A stretch of DNA of 16,433 nt from Leptolinea sp. UBA1437. GTDB lineage: Bacteria > Chloroflexota > Anaerolineae > Anaerolineales > Anaerolineaceae. This document shows positions 14,041 to 16,433 of the stretch, piece by piece. The notes under the pieces are model-generated. The model did not search any database. It had not been told where the DNA came from and worked only from the letters and a program-made list of their open reading frames with translations. The translations under genes and the position numbers were made by a program. The DNA lies in the NCBI GenBank assembly GCA_002329625.1, contig DCTP01000063.1, positions 9,328-25,760 on the forward strand, written 5' to 3'. Each line of letters starts with the position of its first letter. Positions within the stretch are counted from its first letter, which is position 1.

Positions 14041-14388
14041 ATGGGAAGGACAATTCGATCTGCTACGCAAACTTGGATAGAGGAAGAGAAAGCGTTGGGA
14101 CGATTTGCACGTGCTTTGCGGAAAGAAGATCAACGTGCAATGATGGAGCTCATTAATCTTTCACGGCTTCATATCGCGGAATCTTCCTATGCCAGCAACC
14201 TCTATCCGATGGATGTTTATTTAATCTCCATGCTTTTGGAGATGTTTAAAAGAGTACAGCGTGATGAAGCAACGTTGGTTGAGGTCTGTAAACATGCCGG
14301 CATCGAATTGCCGTCTGTTTCGACTGAAATTCCCGAATTCCCGGATTTGGTCGACCTGATTGAATCACTGGATCAGGCTGATGCGTAA
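14041..14388 (+). CDS. Uncharacterised 115-residue helical protein of the RecA-like/PolB-like operon
   Basis: I do not recognise the family. The protein is predicted mostly helical and charged: basic N-terminal half (WIEEEKALGRFARALRKEDQ), a middle hydrophobic helix YLISMLLEMFKRVQ, and an acidic tail (DLVDLIESLDQADA). There is no signal peptide, membrane span, cysteine cluster or known nuclease motif. The start is firm: a very strong ribosome site (GGAAGGAG, about 14025-14032) lies before the ATG, in contrast to the leaderless first gene. It is 21 bases after the RecA-like gene and 11 bases before the polymerase homologue, so it is almost certainly part of the same complex or pathway, perhaps as an adaptor. 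That role is inference. Confidence 0.85.
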   Translation: MGRTIRSATQTWIEEEKALGRFARALRKEDQRAMMELINLSRLHIAESSYASNLYPMDVYLISMLLEMFKRVQRDEATLVEVCKHAGIELPSVSTEIPEFPDLVDLIESLDQADA

Positions 14389-14399
14389 CTGTTTTGTCT

Positions 14400-16433
14400 A
14401 TGCAAATGCACGCCAGGGGTTGGCTGCTTGACCTTTATGAAGATGCGAACGACGGCGTTCGACTTTGGTTCATTTTGGAAAATGATCAACGGATTTGTTT
14501 GAAACAACAATTACCGATTACATTTTATATTTCTGGAGATTCAAAGCGTTTACATCAGTGTTGCCTCTTTCTGAAACATCTGCCGGGCATGATTGCAATG
14601 CAACGTGTCAGCAAAAAAGATGTCTTTAAAACCGAGCCGGTATGTGCATTACAAGTCGATATGGCCGACCCTGTTCATCAGCGTCAAGCATTTTTGAAGC
14701 TTAAAAAAGATTTTCCCGATTTGACTTACTATAATGCCGATCTTGCCGTACATATTCATCATGCCGCTCTTTACCAAACTTTCCCGATGGCGTTTTGTGA
14801 TTTGTTATACGATTCTGAAAACGGTTTAATTCAAATGTTAAAAGTGCTTAACAGCCGTTGGGATATTACGCCTCTGCATCCTGTGTTACGAATCCTTGAA
14901 ATTGCGCCCGACTGTGATCCGATCCGAAAAAAAACGGAAATGCTAAAAATATCCGACTGCCGCGGCCATAAACAAACAATTTGTTTACGGGAACCGACAC
15001 TTCTTTTGGAGCATCTGAACGCATTGATAGCAGCAACCGATCCGGATATTGTGGAAACCCAATGGGGCGATGACTGGTTGTTCCCGTTGTTATTGCAGTG
15101 GGAACAGGAAACGGGAATTCTGCTGAATTTTAATCGGGACCCGGAACGAAAGCTTCGTTGGAAAAAAGAAATAACTTATTTTTCATATGGCCAAATTGTA
15201 TATCGGGGTCGGGAAGCGCATTTATTCGGCCGCTGCCATATCGATGTTCGCAATGCGATTATGTGGAAAGATTACGGGATGGCCGGGACATTGGAATCGG
15301 CACGGGTAACGACATTGCCGATTGAGCAGGCTTCACGTGTATCGCCCGGATCGGGAATTTCCGCCATGCAAATGATCACGGCACTGGAAGAAGACGTACT
15401 GGTTCCCGAGCAAAAGCAGCAGGTGGAATTCACAAAAACAGGACTGGATCTGATCCGCTCCGACCGGGGCGGTCTGGTTTATCAACCGCGCACCGGTTTA
15501 TATTGCGACGTGGCACAAATTGATTTCACGTCGATGTATCCCGCTGTGATTATCAACGGCAATATCTCTCCGGAAGTGCCACTTCCTCAGGGGCTGAAAC
15601 CTTCCAGTCCGAATCTGGGTGTTGTTCCGTTGACTTTAAAACCACTTTATGAAAAGCGGGTAAAAATAAAACAACGGCTGTTGGAAATGCCGGATAAGGA
15701 AGGAACTGTCGCAAAGAGTTACACCGCCAGAGCCTCCGCTTTGAAGTGGCTGCTGGTAGTTTGCTTCGGATTTTTAGGTTATAAGAATGCGCGATTCGGA
15801 CGAATCGAAGCACATGAGGCGGTCACTCGCGGCGGCCGCGAGGCGCTGTTGTTGGCAAAAGAGGCTTGCGAAGATTTCGGTTTCGAAGTGCTGCATTTGT
15901 TTGTCGATGCATTATGGATTCGTCAACCGGGTTATCGGGCGGTTGCGGATTTTCAGCCGGTTCTGGATGAAATTTCTCGCAGAACCGGTATGATCATATC
16001 GTTGGACGGCATTTTTCGTTGGATCGCATTTTTACCGTCCCGCGCGAATGATAATCAACCGGTGCCGAATCGCTATTTCGGTGTATTTAAAGATGGAAGC
16101 CTGAAAATTCGGGGAATTGAAGCCCGGCGGCGGGATTTACCGCGCTGGATAATTGACACCCAAATGGATATGTTAAATTTATTGGCGAAAGCGACTGATG
16201 CTCGCCAACTCCCGGATTATTTGCCGGACGCATTTAAAATCTTCACCCATGCTTTGGATGAGCTCAACTCGGATCGGGTACCGTTGGAATCATTGGTCCT
16301 AACCAATCGTATCAGCCGGGATTTGGAATTATATAAGTCACCGACGGCAGCGGTACGAGCTGCGCTTCAATTGTTCGAACAGACCGGAAAGCGCACGGAT
16401 CCGGGGCAAAAGATTCGTTATCTTTATACAAAA
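14400..16433 (+). CDS. Family B DNA polymerase homologue, probably catalytically inactive (3' end cut off)
   Basis: 678 residues are visible; the open frame runs off the right edge. The order is PolB-like: N-terminal domain, exonuclease-like domain, palm and fingers. Motif A is intact (DFTSMYP, Asp375). Motif B keeps Lys449 and the G-Y tail (ALKWLLVVCFGFLGYKNARFG, residues 447 to 467) but NS-Y becomes VV-F. In motif C the canonical YGDTDS reads FVDALW (501-506): Asp503 remains, but the second, metal-binding Asp is Leu505. In the exonuclease part, Exo I reads RILEIAPD without D-x-E, and Exo II reads GDDWLFP (Leu227 where Asp is expected). No clear Exo III YxxxD is seen. Both activities are thus probably lost, suggesting a structural or recruiting role. 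An alternative ATG lies at 14406; neither start has a good ribosome site, and coupling to the upstream gene is likely. GC looks somewhat higher than in the window's centre. Confidence 0.85.
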   Translation, partial: MQMHARGWLLDLYEDANDGVRLWFILENDQRICLKQQLPITFYISGDSKRLHQCCLFLKHLPGMIAMQRVSKKDVFKTEPVCALQVDMADPVHQRQAFLKLKKDFPDLTYYNADLAVHIHHAALYQTFPMAFCDLLYDSENGLIQMLKVLNSRWDITPLHPVLRILEIAPDCDPIRKKTEMLKISDCRGHKQTICLREPTLLLEHLNALIAATDPDIVETQWGDDWLFPLLLQWEQETGILLNFNRDPERKLRWKKEITYFSYGQIVYRGREAHLFGRCHIDVRNAIMWKDYGMAGTLESARVTTLPIEQASRVSPGSGISAMQMITALEEDVLVPEQKQQVEFTKTGLDLIRSDRGGLVYQPRTGLYCDVAQIDFTSMYPAVIINGNISPEVPLPQGLKPSSPNLGVVPLTLKPLYEKRVKIKQRLLEMPDKEGTVAKSYTARASALKWLLVVCFGFLGYKNARFGRIEAHEAVTRGGREALLLAKEACEDFGFEVLHLFVDALWIRQPGYRAVADFQPVLDEISRRTGMIISLDGIFRWIAFLPSRANDNQPVPNRYFGVFKDGSLKIRGIEARRRDLPRWIIDTQMDMLNLLAKATDARQLPDYLPDAFKIFTHALDELNSDRVPLESLVLTNRISRDLELYKSPTAAVRAALQLFEQTGKRTDPGQKIRYLYTK

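Noticed and set aside
13877..14080. A 67-codon open frame overlapping the end of the RecA-like gene and the start of the next gene.
   Set aside because: The overlapping genes have firm starts and family motifs; this frame shows only out-of-frame composition.
15553..15813. An 86-codon open frame on the minus strand inside the polymerase homologue.
   Set aside because: It is antisense to motifs A and B of the PolB homologue; no supporting signal.
14400..16433. An active replicative or Pol II-type family B polymerase.
   Set aside because: Motif C and the exonuclease motifs lack required acidic residues, so only homology, not activity, is supported.

Overview
The window looks like part of the chromosome of an anaerobic, fairly AT-rich bacterium. 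The best guess is Chloroflexota, class Anaerolineae. Reasons: a Thr/Pro-rich linker right behind the lipobox of a TPR lytic transglycosylase, a fused membrane/spermidine-synthase-like protein, oxygen-sensitive style ferredoxin genes, and a family B polymerase homologue next to a RecA-fold protein. This assignment is inference from gene content only. Thirteen genes are supported. Two are cut by the window edges (1-348 and 14400-16433). No tRNA, rRNA, CRISPR array or insertion sequence was seen, and no gene-free stretch exceeds 300 bases.

Layout. Positions 1-2052 (minus): a ThiP-like two-domain ABC permease followed by the start of an ECF/CbiO-type ATPase. Positions 2161-4593 (plus): a lytic transglycosylase lipoprotein, divergent from the permease and convergent with the next block. 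Positions 4598-7165 (minus): a tight operon tdk - hpt - cca (thymidine kinase, hypoxanthine phosphoribosyltransferase, tRNA nucleotidyltransferase). Positions 7323-8885 (minus): a bifunctional NAD(P)HX repair enzyme. Positions 8980-11250 (plus): a fused membrane/spermidine-synthase-like protein and a DUF1461 (Lit-like) membrane protein, closed by a strong hairpin terminator. Positions 11315-12584 (minus): a three-gene redox cassette (dicluster ferredoxin-like protein, cupin, small ferredoxin), divergent from a Crp/Fnr-family regulator at 12675-13373.

The most interesting part is 13394 to the right end. A perfect TTGACA/TATAAT promoter carries a 20-bp near-palindrome with a GAAT-N4-GTTC core, one base away from the GAAC-N4-GTTC type of LexA box. 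It drives a RecA-fold protein that has lost its Walker A lysine and ends in QLSLF, a textbook beta-clamp-binding peptide. Next come a 115-residue protein of unknown function and a family B DNA polymerase homologue. That homologue keeps motif A but appears to have lost the essential motif C aspartate, the motif B NS-Y pattern and the recognisable exonuclease acidic residues. By its logic (damage-type promoter, degenerate RecA-fold protein, clamp tether, dead polymerase) it resembles the ImuA/ImuB mutasome, but it is built on a PolB scaffold. I propose a DNA-damage-inducible accessory complex at the replication clamp; this is inference.

Several plus-strand genes (2161, 13429, possibly 8980) have their -10 element only 6-7 bases before the start codon, which suggests leaderless transcripts. 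Genes inside operons often carry good Shine-Dalgarno sequences.
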